A DNA stretch of 64,000 bases from JANQIO01 sp965601975 (lineage in GTDB: Bacteria; Pseudomonadota; Gammaproteobacteria; Pseudomonadales; Halieaceae). Made by a program: the position numbers and the translations under genes. The DNA lies in NCBI GenBank assembly GCA_965601975.1, contig OZ271856.1, positions 186,001 through 250,000 on the forward strand, in the 5' to 3' direction. This document shows positions 63,741 to 64,000 of the stretch, piece by piece; within the stretch, counting starts at the first letter, position 1; each line of letters starts with the position of its first letter. The notes beneath the pieces were generated by a model, which saw only the letters and a list, made by a program, of their open reading frames with translations, made no database searches and had not been told where the DNA came from.

Positions 63741-64000
63741 TTGGACCGGGTCTTTCTCAGCAAACTCGAAATCGAGGCCGTGATCGGGATTCACCCCTGG
63801 GAGCGGGAGGTGCGCCAGCGCCTTGTCCTGGACCTGGAACTCGCCACCGATGCCTCCGCGGTGGCCGCCGGCGACGACATTGCCCTGGCAGTGGACTACA
63901 GCGCGGTGGCGGAGCGGGTCACCGCGTTCATCCAGCAGGGCGAGTACCGCCTGCTGGAAACTCTCGCGGAAGAAACCGCGACCATGCTGCGTGAGGAGTT
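63741..64000 (+). CDS. folB: Dihydroneopterin aldolase, partial
   Basis: The first 86 codons are present and the gene runs off the right end. It starts with TTG 63741, preceded by AGGGGAG, and reads DRVFLSKLEIEAVIGIHPWEREV, with the conserved glutamate and the IGIHPWE motif of FolB, then DYSAVAERV and LLETLAEE. It cleaves dihydroneopterin in folate synthesis. The tsaD-folB order is conserved in gammaproteobacteria. Confidence 0.93.
   Translation, partial: MDRVFLSKLEIEAVIGIHPWEREVRQRLVLDLELATDASAVAAGDDIALAVDYSAVAERVTAFIQQGEYRLLETLAEETATMLREE

Overview
This is a GC-rich window from a gammaproteobacterium, densely coded, with no rRNA, mobile element or CRISPR array. The best guess is a marine OM60/NOR5 (Halieaceae)-type organism. 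Three things point there: the gammaproteobacterial macromolecular-synthesis block rpsU-yqeY-dnaG-rpoD beside tsaD-folB; a 13-gene nuo operon with a fused nuoCD; and a malonyl-CoA reductase/propionyl-CoA synthase pair. From memory, that pair has been noted in aerobic marine bacteria such as Erythrobacter and OM60/NOR5 strains. The taxonomic guess rests on gene content and recalled family knowledge, not on a search.

Layout. 1-2.5 kb (minus): MoxR ATPase, DUF58, DUF4381 and the start of a further gene, the usual moxR/bat envelope cluster. 2.6-4.4 kb: signal peptide peptidase SppA. 4.4-9.2 kb: a Ca2+-type P-ATPase head-to-head with creD, then a DUF2269-like membrane protein. 9.3-13.7 kb: a compact sulfide-oxidation operon with an ETHE1-like persulfide dioxygenase, a DUF442 domain fused to a type II sulfide:quinone oxidoreductase, and a SulP/STAS anion transporter. 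13.7-15.3 kb: a membrane-anchored MDR dehydrogenase and a CBS-pair protein. 15.3-29.8 kb (minus): the complex I operon nuoA-B-CD-E-F-G-H-I-J-K-L-M-N.

30.0-39.1 kb (minus) is the most striking region: pcs (trifunctional propionyl-CoA synthase, about 1802 aa) followed, with a 4-bp overlap, by mcr (bifunctional malonyl-CoA reductase, 1217 aa). Together they would take malonyl-CoA through malonate semialdehyde and 3-hydroxypropionate to propionyl-CoA, the core of the 3-hydroxypropionate bicycle. All visible active-site motifs are intact. The operon points straight into nuoA.

39.3-42.0 kb holds a divergent amidohydrolase, a YghU-type glutathione transferase and a DUF385/Ddn-like protein. 42.1-44.7 kb: a membrane GGDEF-EAL protein and a 94-aa protein preceded by two CRP-like palindromes and followed by a strong terminator. 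44.7-50.7 kb: a Tat-exported flavoprotein with a secreted NTF2-like partner, a DUF3127 protein ending in an SSB-type acidic tip, a methyltransferase, a CinA-N protein and a secreted metallophosphoesterase. 50.9-56.0 kb: a GH3 glycosidase, the ABC-F ATPase Uup and an SDR.

56.0-62.5 kb (minus) is one long co-directional block: rpsU, yqeY, dnaG, rpoD, a stand-alone response regulator, an Old-Yellow-Enzyme-like oxidoreductase and a CAU-anticodon tRNA (probably Ile2). Divergently, tsaD and the first part of folB run off the right end.
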